From assembly GCF_007752535.1 (NCBI RefSeq), contig NZ_CP036426.1, forward strand, positions 2,356,001-2,420,000: DNA of 64,000 nt, written 5' to 3'. Position numbers and translations under genes: made by a program. Positions 29,781 to 37,649 of this stretch are shown here, piece after piece (positions within the stretch are counted from its first letter, which is position 1; every line of letters begins with the position of its first letter). This DNA comes from Tautonia plasticadhaerens (GTDB lineage: Bacteria > Planctomycetota > Planctomycetia > Isosphaerales > Isosphaeraceae). The notes beneath the pieces were generated by a model. The model saw nothing but the letters and a program-made list of their open reading frames with translations, did not search any database and was not told where the DNA came from.

Positions 29781-29966
29781 ATGCGCGTGAGTGAAAGTGC
29801 CCCGCTCGGCCGCTCGTGCCGGGCCTGCGGCTGCACCTGTCGGTCGGCCTGCTGGCACGACGGCTGGGGCACCTGCTGGTGGGTCGGGCCCGACCTCTGC
29901 TCGCACTGCGCGATGGGGTTGGCCGACGTCGAGCGTCCCGACCGGGGCAGGGGAGGGGACCGATGA
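29781..29966 (+). CDS. Small Cys-rich phage protein
   Basis: A 61-aa protein with a compact zinc-ribbon-like pattern: CRACGCTCRSACWHDGWGTC then WWVGPDLCSHC. This Cys-Cys-Trp-Trp-Val-Asp-Leu-Cys text recurs in small early proteins of phages. It opens a rightward operon; its TGA overlaps the next ATG (ATGA). Confidence 0.65.
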   Translation: MRVSESAPLGRSCRACGCTCRSACWHDGWGTCWWVGPDLCSHCAMGLADVERPDRGRGGDR

Positions 29967-30451
29967 CGACCCTCCCCTTCCCAGGGCCCGATCCCGGGTG
30001 CCCGATCCCGGCGCCGACGGTCGGCCAGTTCGTCGCCCTGTACCACAAGCACCGGCTCGTGCCGGTCGTCGGCGAGGCCTTCGCCCGCGACGAGTCGGGG
30101 CGATGGGGGGCCGACCTGCTCGGCCTGCTGCTGGTCGAGGCCATCGGCCTCGGCGCGGCCCTGGACCTCGACGACGCCGAGCGGCCCGGGGTGACCGACC
30201 CGGCCACCGGCACCGACCGCTCGGCCTACGACGCGATGGTCGCCGAGCTGCCCTGGCCCGAGCCCTGGCTGGAGAGCCTGCTCGTCGGCTGGGCCTGGGA
30301 GTGGTGCGGGACGCCCGCGCAGGACCTGGTCCCGGCCGGGGCGGTCGCCCCGGCCTACCGGCTGGGCCGGGAGGCGTCCCGGATCCTGATCGGCGCCACG
30401 CCGATCGTCCGCTCGCTGCGCACCGTCCGGACGCGGGAGGACTCGCGATGA
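29963..30451 (+). CDS. Phage protein, function unknown (162 aa)
   Basis: Start ATG 29963 overlaps the previous stop and follows GGGGAGGGG. Mostly helical, with a Trp-rich centre (ELPWPEPWLESLLVGWAWEW). There is no recognisable catalytic motif. Second gene of the early operon. Confidence 0.6.
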   Translation: MTTLPFPGPDPGCPIPAPTVGQFVALYHKHRLVPVVGEAFARDESGRWGADLLGLLLVEAIGLGAALDLDDAERPGVTDPATGTDRSAYDAMVAELPWPEPWLESLLVGWAWEWCGTPAQDLVPAGAVAPAYRLGREASRILIGATPIVRSLRTVRTREDSR

Positions 30452-30669
30452 ACGGCACCCCCCTGTACGCGCTGGCGATCACCGACGCCGGCCGGCTGCT
30501 GGGCTACGTCGGCAGCCGGCCCGACGAGTACTCGGCGATCACCCCCGAGTCCGCCCGGAAGTTCGTGGCCGACGGCGACGCCTGGAGCTGGATCGCCGGC
30601 TGGGACGGGCCGTCGTGCCCGATCCGGCTGGAGCTGCTCGGCCTGGTCGGCCGGGGAGGCGGCCGGTGA
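30448..30669 (+). CDS. Phage protein, function unknown (73 aa)
   Basis: Starts at an ATGA overlap with the previous gene and has GGGAGG upstream. The text (YALAITDAGRLLGYVGSRPD, WSWIAGWDGPSCP) suggests a small alpha/beta domain. No family recognised. Confidence 0.6.
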   Translation: MNGTPLYALAITDAGRLLGYVGSRPDEYSAITPESARKFVADGDAWSWIAGWDGPSCPIRLELLGLVGRGGGR

Positions 30670-30725
30670 ACGCCAACCGCACCCTCGATCTCTACCGCGA
30701 CGGCTACCTGGTCGACCGGCTGTGA
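30666..30725 (+). CDS. Possible 19-aa leader peptide
   Basis: A GTG overlapping the previous TGA opens a 19-codon frame (MNANRTLDLYRDGYLVDRL) ending 14 bp before the next ATG. It may be a translated spacer that couples its neighbours. Too short for certainty. Confidence 0.3.
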   Translation: MNANRTLDLYRDGYLVDRL

Positions 30726-30739
30726 GGGGGGCCGACGCG

Positions 30740-31507
30740 ATGACGACCGACGCCGAATCCGCCCTCGACGACCCCGAGGTCGCCTACCGGCTGGAGACGT
30801 CCCGGCGGCTGCTGCGGTCGGCCGGGGCCTGCGCGCGGGGCGCGACCCTGCACCGCTCGCTCGGCCGCCTCGACCCCTGGCCGATCCCGGGGACCAAGCA
30901 ACACCACCCCGGCGCGCGGTGGCTGGAGGGCGAGGCCCTCCGGCTCCGGGCCCTGCATCACGCCGCCGTCGAGGACGTGGCCGGGCGGTTCGGCCGCCCG
31001 GCGGCGGATGCGTTCGACCGCGCGGCGAGGAGCGACCCCGATGCTGCGTCCCGACGAGCGGATCGTGCTGGAGTACCTTGCGGCGGGGCCGGGGCCGGCC
31101 GACCCGATGGCCGCGGCCGGCCACCTGCGGGGCCGTCGGCCGGCCCTGGGGCTCTTCGAGGCGGCCCGGGTGCTCTACGACCTGGAAGACCTGGGCCTGG
31201 TCCGCCGGGAGGGGGGCCGGGCGGAGCGGGTCGCGATCACGCCGGCGGGCCGGGTGGCCCTGGGGCGCCCGGACGCCCCGACCCCGTGACGGCACCCGGC
31301 CCCTTGCCGGTCCCCTCCGAGGGCCGGGAGCACCGCATCCACGCCGGCTGCGGCGGGTCCGGGTGTCCCGGATGCCGCCACACCGGCTACGCCACGATGG
31401 GCCCGGTGGCGATCGCCCGCGTGGCCGCCCGCGTCGGCCCGGGGGAGGCGCCGGGCGTCGGCCCGCCGCCCCCGAGCCCGGCCCAACTCTCACTCATGTT
31501 CGACTGA
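30740..31507 (+). CDS. Phage protein with no stop before an embedded gene (255 aa)
   Basis: The frame from ATG 30740 begins with a good helical protein of about 100 residues (LETSRRLLRSAGACARGATL, HHAAVEDVAGRFGRPAADAF). At about 31041 codon character switches to another frame (the winged-helix gene), yet this frame stays open and at 31286 merges in phase with the small Cys-protein gene. So either a real 255-aa fusion exists with a low-complexity Gly/Pro/Arg middle, or the first gene lost its stop. I favour the second reading. Confidence 0.4.
   Translation: MTTDAESALDDPEVAYRLETSRRLLRSAGACARGATLHRSLGRLDPWPIPGTKQHHPGARWLEGEALRLRALHHAAVEDVAGRFGRPAADAFDRAARSDPDAASRRADRAGVPCGGAGAGRPDGRGRPPAGPSAGPGALRGGPGALRPGRPGPGPPGGGPGGAGRDHAGGPGGPGAPGRPDPVTAPGPLPVPSEGREHRIHAGCGGSGCPGCRHTGYATMGPVAIARVAARVGPGEAPGVGPPPPSPAQLSLMFD
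31041..31289 (+). CDS. Small winged-helix-like phage protein
   Basis: An 82-aa protein with the pattern of a MarR/wHTH module: LRPDERIVLEYLAAGPGP, LFEAARVLYDLEDLGLVRRE then RVAITPAGRVAL (recognition helix followed by a wing). GAGGAG precedes ATG 31041. Its stop overlaps the next start (GTGA). Probably a phage regulator; unproven. Confidence 0.6.
   Translation: MLRPDERIVLEYLAAGPGPADPMAAAGHLRGRRPALGLFEAARVLYDLEDLGLVRREGGRAERVAITPAGRVALGRPDAPTP
31286..31507 (+). CDS. Small Cys-motif phage protein (GTG start)
   Basis: A 73-aa protein beginning at a GTGA overlap. It contains HAGCGGSGCPGCRHTGY, a DnaJ-like Cys-Gly zinc knuckle, and ends PSPAQLSLMFD. It is the last gene of the early operon, followed 24 bp later by a terminator hairpin. 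Confidence 0.55.
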   Translation: MTAPGPLPVPSEGREHRIHAGCGGSGCPGCRHTGYATMGPVAIARVAARVGPGEAPGVGPPPPSPAQLSLMFD

Positions 31508-31530
31508 CGATGTGTCCCTGGAAATGCGAA

Positions 31531-31563
31531 GACGCCCCCTCCCGAGGTGCGGGAGGGGGCGTC
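31531..31563. terminator. Bidirectional hairpin between early and late operons
   Basis: GACGCCCCCTCCC and GGGAGGGGGCGTC form a perfect 13-bp stem with a 7-nt loop. It sits between the ends of two convergent operons (31507 and 31577), so it can stop both. Confidence 0.8.
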
Positions 31564-31576
31564 GAGGGGGATCGAG

Positions 31577-31831
31577 TCAAGCCGTATCGCTGCCAGGCGT
31601 GCGGGCAGGGCCGGCCGACGCGGGGCGGGGTTCGGGCGGGAGCCAGCGGTCCTTGATCCGGCAGTCGAGGCAGTCGCGGGCGGGGCGGCGTCGGCCCCAG
31701 AAGGCGCACTCGACGTGGTTGCAGCCACACCGACTACGCATGGGGCAGAGGTGGGCCCTCCAGGCGTGCCGGACGCCGGGCGAGCCGGCCCCGGAGAGGT
31801 AGGGGGCCCAGGGTCGCGGGTCGGCGCTCAC
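31577..31831 (-). CDS. Cys-rich phage protein (84 aa, GTG start)
   Basis: GTG 31831 overlaps the stop of the preceding late gene (GTGA). Seven Cys occur in the centre (HLCPMRSRCGCNHVECAFWG, ARDCLDCRIKDRW), suggesting a metal-binding fold. It is the last gene of the late operon. Confidence 0.55.
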   Translation of the reverse strand: MSADPRPWAPYLSGAGSPGVRHAWRAHLCPMRSRCGCNHVECAFWGRRRPARDCLDCRIKDRWLPPEPRPASAGPARTPGSDTA

Positions 31832-32259
31832 GGGCGGGTCACCACGCAATACCCGGTCAGCCCCGTCGTCGGGTTGGTGAAGCGGTAGCGGACGAAGCCG
31901 CCCGACCCGCCGAGGAGGCATTCGCCGCCGCCGACGACGTGGGTGCTGTTGCCGTTCCAGGTGTAGGGGTTGCCGAATCCGCCGGAGATGCCCCGGACCT
32001 GGATCGTGTAGATCCCGTTGCGCGTCTTGCAGGGGTCGAACCAGCCGTCGTGGCTCGCGTTTGCCGCCCACTCCCAGCGGTCGAGCCCGTTCCAGGTCAT
32101 CGCGAAGGTCTGGCCGGAGAGCACCGCCCCCCAGAAGAGCGCGGCGGGCTCGAAGGTGATCTCCAGCGTCCCGTCCAGCGTGCCGGCGCAGCAGGGGAGG
32201 GAGATCCCCCCCCCCGCCCCGCCGCAGCCGCAGCACCCGGCGATGAATTTGATGGGCAT
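31828..32259 (-). CDS. Phage protein, likely tail-tip or fibre-associated (143 aa)
   Basis: ATG 32259 gives MPIKFIAGCCGCGGAGGG, an unusual Cys/Gly-rich N-terminus, followed by a beta-rich domain (TLEITFEPAALFWGAVL, GLTGYCVVTRP). It lies downstream of the tail genes. Its position, not its sequence, suggests a tail-tip role. Confidence 0.55.
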   Translation of the reverse strand: MPIKFIAGCCGCGGAGGGISLPCCAGTLDGTLEITFEPAALFWGAVLSGQTFAMTWNGLDRWEWAANASHDGWFDPCKTRNGIYTIQVRGISGGFGNPYTWNGNSTHVVGGGECLLGGSGGFVRYRFTNPTTGLTGYCVVTRP

Positions 32260-32264
32260 GGGGA

Positions 32265-32624
32265 TCAGGCGGTGCAGTACCAGCCGACGACGATGAGGGC
32301 CCCGCCCCACGGCGCGACCCAGCAGAAGGTGCCCGTCGCCATCTCGTCCTCGACCGGGTTGATGGCGCCGTAGGTGCTCCCGATCAGGTCCATGTCCGCG
32401 CCGTCGATGCCGTAGAGCTGCACCGAGCCGGCGCCGTAGGTGATCGTGGTGCCCGAGACGCTGGCCGCGGTGACCGTGGTGGTGCTCCGGGCGGGCATCA
32501 GCAGGCCGCCCCCCTGCCAGCGCCCCCGACGCCCGGGCTGGAGGCCCCGCAGCTGGTGCTGGACGTGGCGGGTGGCCTCGGCCACCTGCCGGGCCCCGTC
32601 CCTGGTGAAGCCGACGCCGGCCAT
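32265..32624 (-). CDS. Phage tail-region protein, unknown (119 aa)
   Basis: ATG 32624 (MAGVGFTRDGARQVAEATRH). A basic helical N-terminus is followed by a beta-rich C-terminus (STTTVTAASVSGTTITYGAG). It ends 5 bp before the next late gene. No family recognised. Confidence 0.55.
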   Translation of the reverse strand: MAGVGFTRDGARQVAEATRHVQHQLRGLQPGRRGRWQGGGLLMPARSTTTVTAASVSGTTITYGAGSVQLYGIDGADMDLIGSTYGAINPVEDEMATGTFCWVAPWGGALIVVGWYCTA

Positions 32625-32638
32625 CCGCTCGCCCCCGA

Positions 32639-33523
32639 TCAGGTGAAGAAGGTGAAGCCGGCCTGGAACGACCGGGGCTCGTAGAGGTCGAACTCCAGCG
32701 CGACGGGGTCGCCCCCGGCGGCGAGCTGGGCCCCCGAGCCGTCGAGCAGCACCGGCGAGCTGGCCGGCTGGCCGTCGGAGGAGAGCGCCTGCTTGAACGA
32801 CCCGGAGTCGAGGTAGCGGAAGCCGTTGTCGAGCTGCTGGTGGACCCAGGTCTCCTCGTTGATCTCGAACTCGTAGTCGATCCGCCAGTAGAAGCCGCCG
32901 GCGACGTTGGGGGACCACTGCCGCCGGGCCTTGGGCGCGGCCGCCTTGAGGGTCTTGGCGGCGAAGGTGTGGCCGCCGATCGAGACGTCGGCGTCGTTGA
33001 CCGTGTCGCGGTAGAGCCCGGCCAGGGCGATCGGGTAGCTCGGCTCGTTGGTGCTGATCCGGAGGATGGGCCTCGAATCGTCCCGGACCACAGGCGGGTC
33101 GAAGACGTCGCCGGCGGAGTTGGTGATGACGCCGGTCAGGCCCCAGGAGCCGCCGTCCTCGGCCCAGGCCCGCTCGACCACGCGCTCGCGGGGGGCCCAG
33201 TCGATCGCCACCTCGGCCGGCTCCTCCAGCGGCGACTCCTCCATCGGCTCCCAGGGGCCGTACTCGACCTCGGCACTCCAGGAGCAGCCGTCCTCGGCCT
33301 CCTCCTGGACCCGGATCGACCGGATGAAGGCGCCGTCGTCGCCGGGGTGCGCGGCGCCGATGGTGCCGACCTGCCCCTCGACGAAGGCGAGGACCTCGGC
33401 CTCGGTGCCGGCCGGGTCGTCGCTCTCGACCTGGTAGGGGACGGAGTAGGACCGCTGCCGCTGGGCGTCCTTGGACCCGGAGCGGCCCTTGCCGGGGGGC
33501 TGGATGAGGGAGAAGTTGGCCAT
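32639..33523 (-). CDS. Phage tail protein downstream of tape measure (294 aa)
   Basis: Directly follows the tape-measure gene, the place of the distal tail or minor tail protein in siphophages. Beta-rich text with many aromatic residues (GGFYWRIDYEFEINEETWV, FDLYEPRSFQAGFTFFT) fits a tail-hub or tip component. I do not recognise a named family, so the role rests on synteny. Confidence 0.6.
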   Translation of the reverse strand: MANFSLIQPPGKGRSGSKDAQRQRSYSVPYQVESDDPAGTEAEVLAFVEGQVGTIGAAHPGDDGAFIRSIRVQEEAEDGCSWSAEVEYGPWEPMEESPLEEPAEVAIDWAPRERVVERAWAEDGGSWGLTGVITNSAGDVFDPPVVRDDSRPILRISTNEPSYPIALAGLYRDTVNDADVSIGGHTFAAKTLKAAAPKARRQWSPNVAGGFYWRIDYEFEINEETWVHQQLDNGFRYLDSGSFKQALSSDGQPASSPVLLDGSGAQLAAGGDPVALEFDLYEPRSFQAGFTFFT

Positions 33524-33524
33524 G

Positions 33525-35444
33525 TCAGACCGCCTGGACCTCCAGCTGGGACCCGGCCATGCGATCGATCCCGCGGTCGATCCGCTGGAGCGTCGAGAGC
33601 TGTCGGGTGTTGACGTTGAGCAGCCGGTCCTGCCCGCCCCCGTTGCGGAAGGCGGCGATGGCCGAGTACGCCTCCTTGCTGCCGAGCTCCAGGTTGGCGG
33701 CCGAGGCCTTCGCCTCGCCGCCCTGGTCGCCGAGCAGGTCGGGCCGGGCGATGCCCTGCTCGACGGCCCCCGCCACGGCGCCGGGCATCACGCCGGCCCC
33801 GGCCTCGACGGCCGACTCGACCGACTTGGCCGCGCGGGCCGCCTCGTTGGCGGCGATCCGGTCGGCCACCTCGTCGATCGACGATTGCAGGCTGATGAAC
33901 TCCGGCTCGGCCAGCGCGGGCAGCTCGGACACGGTGGAGGTGAACCCCTCCAGCATCGGGGTCCAGTTGAACTGGAAGCCCTGGGTGGGATCCCGGAGGA
34001 AGGCGACCAGCGCCGAGCCGAGGTTGTAGAGGTTGGTGCCGAGGTTCTGGATCCCGAAGCCGATCGCGTTGAAGGCGTCGAGGGCCAGCTCCCGCCAGTT
34101 CTCGAAGGCCCAGCCGGCGATGATGCCGATGTTGGTACCGAGCGTCTGGAACCACGCGCCGACGTTCAGGAGCCGCTCCTGCAGCTTGATGGCGGCCATC
34201 TCGAAGAGGTCGGGCAGGTTCCGGAAGGCGAAGCCGATGGTGTCGACGATCCCCGAGACGCTGATGCCCAGGCCCTGCACGGCCCCCTCGGAGCGGCCGA
34301 AGGCCTCGCCGACGCCGGTGGCCAGGTCGCCGAGCAGGGTGCTGCCGATCAGCAGGGCGGGGGCCAGGCCGGTGCCGACCTGGTCCTTGAGGATCGTCAT
34401 CCGGTTGCCGACCTGGGCGAGGGTGGCCCCGCTGGTGCCGGCGGTGATGTTGTAGCTCTTCTGGATCTGCTCCAGGGTGGCGAACTCGTGCGAGGACAGG
34501 CCGAGGTAGCGGTCGAGGGTGTCGACCTGGGCGGCGAGCTTCTGGATCTCGCCGGTCGCCTGGATCGAGTCGCGGCCGAGGACGGACGCGATGGCGACCT
34601 GCTGGCTCTGGGCGTCCAGGGTGTTGAGCGTCCCGAGGAAGGCCTGCAGCGCCCGGACGGGGGAGTCCTCGACCATCCGGGCGAACTGCCCGGCCTCGAC
34701 GCCGAGGACCTTCGCGAAGCCGGCCCGGGACTCGACGTTGTTGAGCCCCATGATCAGGCGTTGGAGCGAGGTCGCCCCCAGCTCGGCCTGGGTGCCGGTG
34801 TCGAGCAGGGCGCCGGCCAGGGCGACGGCCTCGTCGGCCCCGATCTTCGCCGCGGCGGCCGAGCCGCTGATCCGCTGGACGACGTTGAGGATGTCGCTGG
34901 AGGCCGAGACGCCCGAGTCGGCCACCTTGTCGATCGCCGAGCCGAGCTGCATCGCGCCCCGGGTGCTGCTCAGCTTGAAGACGCTGTTGACCTTGCCGAC
35001 CTGGTCGGCGATCTCCGAGGCGGGGATGTCGTCCATCGCGGTCGAGAGCATCGCGATGCCGCGGGTGTACTCGACCAGGTCGCCGGCGGCGATGCCGAGC
35101 TTGCCGCCGGTGATGGCGATGTCGAGCAGGTCCTCGACCGGCACGCCGGCCAGCTCGGTCGAGAGGCCGAACAGCTCCTGCTTGAGCCCCTCCAGCGCCG
35201 CCCCCTCCAGGTCGGTCGCCTTGGCCAGGCCGGCCATCTGCTTGCCGATCGAGAGGTGGGTCCGGAAGCTGGCCCCGGCGGCGGCGACGCCGCCCATCGC
35301 GGCCCCCATCGCGGCCAGGCCCCGGCCGCCGAAGGCCGTCGCCCCGGCGAAGGCGTTGATCGAGCCGCGCATGGCCCCGAGCCCCTTCTGCAGGGGCGCG
35401 GTGCTCATGGTGCCCATCACGCGGAGGTAGCCGACCGTCGCCAT
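33525..35444 (-). CDS. Phage tail tape measure protein
   Basis: This 639-aa protein sets tail length in siphophages and is packed in the tail tube. The N-terminal part carries the conserved TMP core (LSTELAGVPVEDLLDIAITG, DQVGKVNSVFKLSS, ALAGALLDTGTQAELGATSL, IASVLGRDSIQATGEIQKLA). Amphipathic and hydrophobic helices follow (residues about 300-450). It is short for a tape measure, predicting a tail of roughly 95 nm at about 0.15 nm per residue. It lies downstream of the G/GT chaperone genes as expected, although an HK97-gp10-like gene intervenes. Confidence 0.9.
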   Translation of the reverse strand: MATVGYLRVMGTMSTAPLQKGLGAMRGSINAFAGATAFGGRGLAAMGAAMGGVAAAGASFRTHLSIGKQMAGLAKATDLEGAALEGLKQELFGLSTELAGVPVEDLLDIAITGGKLGIAAGDLVEYTRGIAMLSTAMDDIPASEIADQVGKVNSVFKLSSTRGAMQLGSAIDKVADSGVSASSDILNVVQRISGSAAAAKIGADEAVALAGALLDTGTQAELGATSLQRLIMGLNNVESRAGFAKVLGVEAGQFARMVEDSPVRALQAFLGTLNTLDAQSQQVAIASVLGRDSIQATGEIQKLAAQVDTLDRYLGLSSHEFATLEQIQKSYNITAGTSGATLAQVGNRMTILKDQVGTGLAPALLIGSTLLGDLATGVGEAFGRSEGAVQGLGISVSGIVDTIGFAFRNLPDLFEMAAIKLQERLLNVGAWFQTLGTNIGIIAGWAFENWRELALDAFNAIGFGIQNLGTNLYNLGSALVAFLRDPTQGFQFNWTPMLEGFTSTVSELPALAEPEFISLQSSIDEVADRIAANEAARAAKSVESAVEAGAGVMPGAVAGAVEQGIARPDLLGDQGGEAKASAANLELGSKEAYSAIAAFRNGGGQDRLLNVNTRQLSTLQRIDRGIDRMAGSQLEVQAV

Positions 35445-35457
35445 GTCGCGAGGCTCC

Positions 35458-35991
35458 CTAGATGAAGCGGCCCGTCGTCGGGTCGCGGCGCGGGCCGCCC
35501 GAGCCGCCGGAAGGCTTGCGGACGCCGCGGGACGCCTCGCGCTCGATCGCGCCCCAGAGCTCGTCGATCATGGTCTGGCGGCCCTTGCCCTGGAGCCGCT
35601 CGAAGGCGCGGCGGACCCAGGGGTCCGGGGGGCGGTCGCGCGACCCGTATTCGATGATCGAGGGGTAGAAGTAGGTGGTCTTCGATCCATTGGCCTTCGG
35701 CGTCTTGGAGTCGCCGAAGGCGGCCTTGAAGGGGATCGAGGGGATGATCACGTGCAGGGCGATCTCCCCCCGCCGCTTCTTGCGGACGGCGCGGAGCTTG
35801 ACGTGGTCGCGCAGGAACCCGGTATCCTCGGGGGCAGACGCGATCACCTCGTCGAGGATGGGGCGCAGCCCCTCCCGGGTCGCCTTGCGGGCGAGCTTCC
35901 GCTGGATCTTGGGCTCCAGCTTCCGGAGCTTGCGGTCGATCGCCTTGTGGCCGGTGACGACCACGCGGACGGACCGACGTCGGCTGGCCAA
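35458..35991 (-). CDS. HK97-gp10-like phage protein
   Basis: A 177-aa protein matching the HK97 gp10 / tail-completion family pattern: GHKAIDRKLRKLEPKIQRKL, ASAPEDTGFLRDHVKLRAV and YGSRDRPPDPWVRRAF. The family normally helps join head and tail. Here it sits between the tail chaperone and tape-measure genes rather than before the tail tube, an unusual order. Confidence 0.8.
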   Translation of the reverse strand: MASRRRSVRVVVTGHKAIDRKLRKLEPKIQRKLARKATREGLRPILDEVIASAPEDTGFLRDHVKLRAVRKKRRGEIALHVIIPSIPFKAAFGDSKTPKANGSKTTYFYPSIIEYGSRDRPPDPWVRRAFERLQGKGRQTMIDELWGAIEREASRGVRKPSGGSGGPRRDPTTGRFI

Positions 35992-36004
35992 GCCTCACCT
36001 CGCG

Positions 36005-36313
36005 TCATCTCGGGTCGGGGGATTGCAGGCGGGCGAACGCCGCCAGGGCGGCCCGCATCGCCCCGGGGGCCTGCGGCGCCCGGCGTCGGGGCCGGGGGAT
36101 GAAGGAGTCGGGGGTGATCCGCCGCGCCGCCTTGCCGGTGCCCAGGACCCGGACCAGGGTGTCGCAGGTGATCCCGGTCTGGAGCCAGGGGTCGGGCAGC
36201 GGGTGCAATCTGAAGAAGGCCAGCCACTCCGAGAGGAGCGGGGAGCTGATCCGCTCGGCCAGGGCGTCCGGGTCCGGCTCGCCGAAGTGCAGGGCGAGCC
36301 GGAAGAGGAGCAC
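36005..36313 (-). CDS. Tail assembly chaperone T-like extension (made as GT fusion by -1 frameshift)
   Basis: This frame (LLFRLALHFGEPDPDALAER, LLSEWLAFFRLHPLPDPWL) resembles the T part of lambda-like GT chaperones. Its only nearby start is a GTG at 36313 without a ribosome site. It follows the G-like gene in the -1 frame, entered at the GGGAAAC heptamer at 36334-36340. The fusion product would be 234 aa (complement 36005-36708). It probably coats the tape-measure protein and recruits tail-tube subunits, as in lambda. Confidence 0.75.
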   Translation of the reverse strand: MLLFRLALHFGEPDPDALAERISSPLLSEWLAFFRLHPLPDPWLQTGITCDTLVRVLGTGKAARRITPDSFIPRPRRRAPQAPGAMRAALAAFARLQSPDPR

Positions 36314-36330
36314 CCGGAGCGGCTGGCGTC

Positions 36331-36708
36331 TCAGTTTCCCTCAAGCTCATCCACATCCGCTTGCGAGATGCGCGAGAGCTTCAGGGCCCGGGCGAAGATC
36401 GCGTCGACCACGGCCGAGTCCAGCCCGGCCAGGGCGGCGAGGTCCTCCGGGGTGAAGAGCGGCGTGCCGGCCGCGTCGCAGGCGGTGAGGACGACCAGCA
36501 GCTCGCGGGTGGCCTTGCGGTCCCGGGTCACGGCCAGCTCCCACTCGGCCCGCTCCCGGGCGGTGAGGGCCCGGACGTGGACGACCCCCAATCCCCGGGG
36601 CAGCTTCAGCGGCTCGGGGGCGGGCGGCTTCGCGGCGAGCAGCCGCTCGCGGGTCGCGGCGGGGGAAGGGGCGGGGACGGCGGCGGCGGCGACGGCGTCG
36701 GCACTCAT
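36331..36708 (-). CDS. Tail assembly chaperone G-like protein
   Basis: A 125-aa protein between the tail-tube and tape-measure genes. Text includes LTARERAEWELAVTRDRKAT and FTPEDLAALAGLDSAVVDAI with acidic C-terminus DVDELEGN. It ends exactly at the slippery site, stop TGA at 36331-36333. By analogy with lambda gpG it acts in tail assembly and is absent from the virion. Confidence 0.75.
   Translation of the reverse strand: MSADAVAAAAVPAPSPAATRERLLAAKPPAPEPLKLPRGLGVVHVRALTARERAEWELAVTRDRKATRELLVVLTACDAAGTPLFTPEDLAALAGLDSAVVDAIFARALKLSRISQADVDELEGN
36334..36340 (-). promoter_or_regulatory. Programmed -1 frameshift site GGGAAAC
   Basis: In the G frame the codons read G GGA AAC TGA, a textbook X XXY YYZ heptamer immediately before the stop. 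Shifting back one base gives GGG AAA CTG AGA, which continues in frame into the T-like extension. Lambda uses GGGAAAG at the same place. Confidence 0.8.
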
Positions 36709-36787
36709 GGGATCTCGGGTCCTCGGGGCCTGCGGGGCGGGTCGGGAGGGGGGCGACGGCGGGGCCGGGGGCGGCCGGCCCCGGCGC

Positions 36788-37228
36788 TCAGGAGCTGGTG
36801 CCGGGGGTGAGGGTGATCGCGCCGGTGACCTTGACGGTCAGGGTCGCGGTCACGTTGTCCTCGTCGTCCCGGTTGACCTCGTCGACCTCGAAGCCGGTGA
36901 CGAAGCCGGAGAACTTGGCGATCGTCGCGGTGGTGTCCATGTCGTTGAGCGTGATCCGCCAGTAGATCGTGTTGCCGCTGGTGCGCAGGCCTTCGAGCGT
37001 GGCGTGGCTGGCGAGCTTGGGGTCGTAGGTGATCGCCAGCTCCAGCTCGCCGGCGTCGTATTTCTTGGAGCCGCGGAAGGTCTTGGCCCCGGCGGCCAGG
37101 TCGCTCGTCTCGACGGCCTCCCGCTCGGTGCCGGGCGGGGTGATCGAGATGAGCTGGGCGACGGCGGTGTAGGTGGTGTCGTCGGGGGAGGTCTCGAGCG
37201 TGGTCCCGGCGTGGGGGATGGCGGACAT
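36788..37228 (-). CDS. Major tail tube protein
   Basis: This 146-aa protein has the beta-barrel signature of lambda gpV-type tail-tube proteins: LETSPDDTTYTAVAQLISIT near the start, the central KKYDAGELELAITYDP, and C-terminal DEDNVTATLTVKVTGAITL. It sits between the tail-terminator gene and the G/GT genes as in lambda. It should form the hexameric rings of the tail. Confidence 0.85.
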   Translation of the reverse strand: MSAIPHAGTTLETSPDDTTYTAVAQLISITPPGTEREAVETSDLAAGAKTFRGSKKYDAGELELAITYDPKLASHATLEGLRTSGNTIYWRITLNDMDTTATIAKFSGFVTGFEVDEVNRDDEDNVTATLTVKVTGAITLTPGTSS

Positions 37229-37252
37229 CGGCGGTGGCCCTCGGCGGTTCGG

Positions 37253-37648
37253 TTAGCGGTGGAGGAAGGAGAAGTCGAGGCTGATGCGGCCGGACCAGGC
37301 GCCGCCGCCGCCGGCGGGCGGCTCGGGCAGGTCCTGCTCGTCGAGCTGCCGGGCCGAGAGGGACCCGCCCCGGTGGCCGTGCCAGAGGTCGGCCAGGGCG
37401 GCGGCCAGGGCCGCGGCGTCGGCCGGGTCGTCGGCCCAGCAGTCGAACTGGACCCGGGCCCGGCCCCAGTCGCCGGCGCCGTCCAGGTGCCGGCCCCGGG
37501 CGTGGCCGATGACGGTGAAGGTCACCGCGGGGGTGCTCGCCCCCTGGGGGATCCAGCCCGGGTAGACCCGGGAGGCGGCCCGGGCGGCGACCGCGGCGTC
37601 GGCGGCGGTCCGCGCGCGGACCGCCTCGATCAGCTCGGCGAGGGTCAC
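37253..37648 (-). CDS. DUF3168 tail terminator/completion protein
   Basis: A 131-aa protein of the DUF3168 (HK97 gp10/lambda gpU-like) family. Diagnostic text: ASRVYPGWIPQGASTPAVTF, RARVQFDCWADDPADAAALA and DEQDLPEPPAG. It caps the tail tube. Its closest relative in the window is the C-terminal domain of the giant gene immediately upstream, which shows the same WADDPADAAA and DEQDLPE text; the two are clear paralogues. Confidence 0.88.
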   Translation of the reverse strand: MTLAELIEAVRARTAADAAVAARAASRVYPGWIPQGASTPAVTFTVIGHARGRHLDGAGDWGRARVQFDCWADDPADAAALAAALADLWHGHRGGSLSARQLDEQDLPEPPAGGGGAWSGRISLDFSFLHR

Positions 37649-37649
37649 G

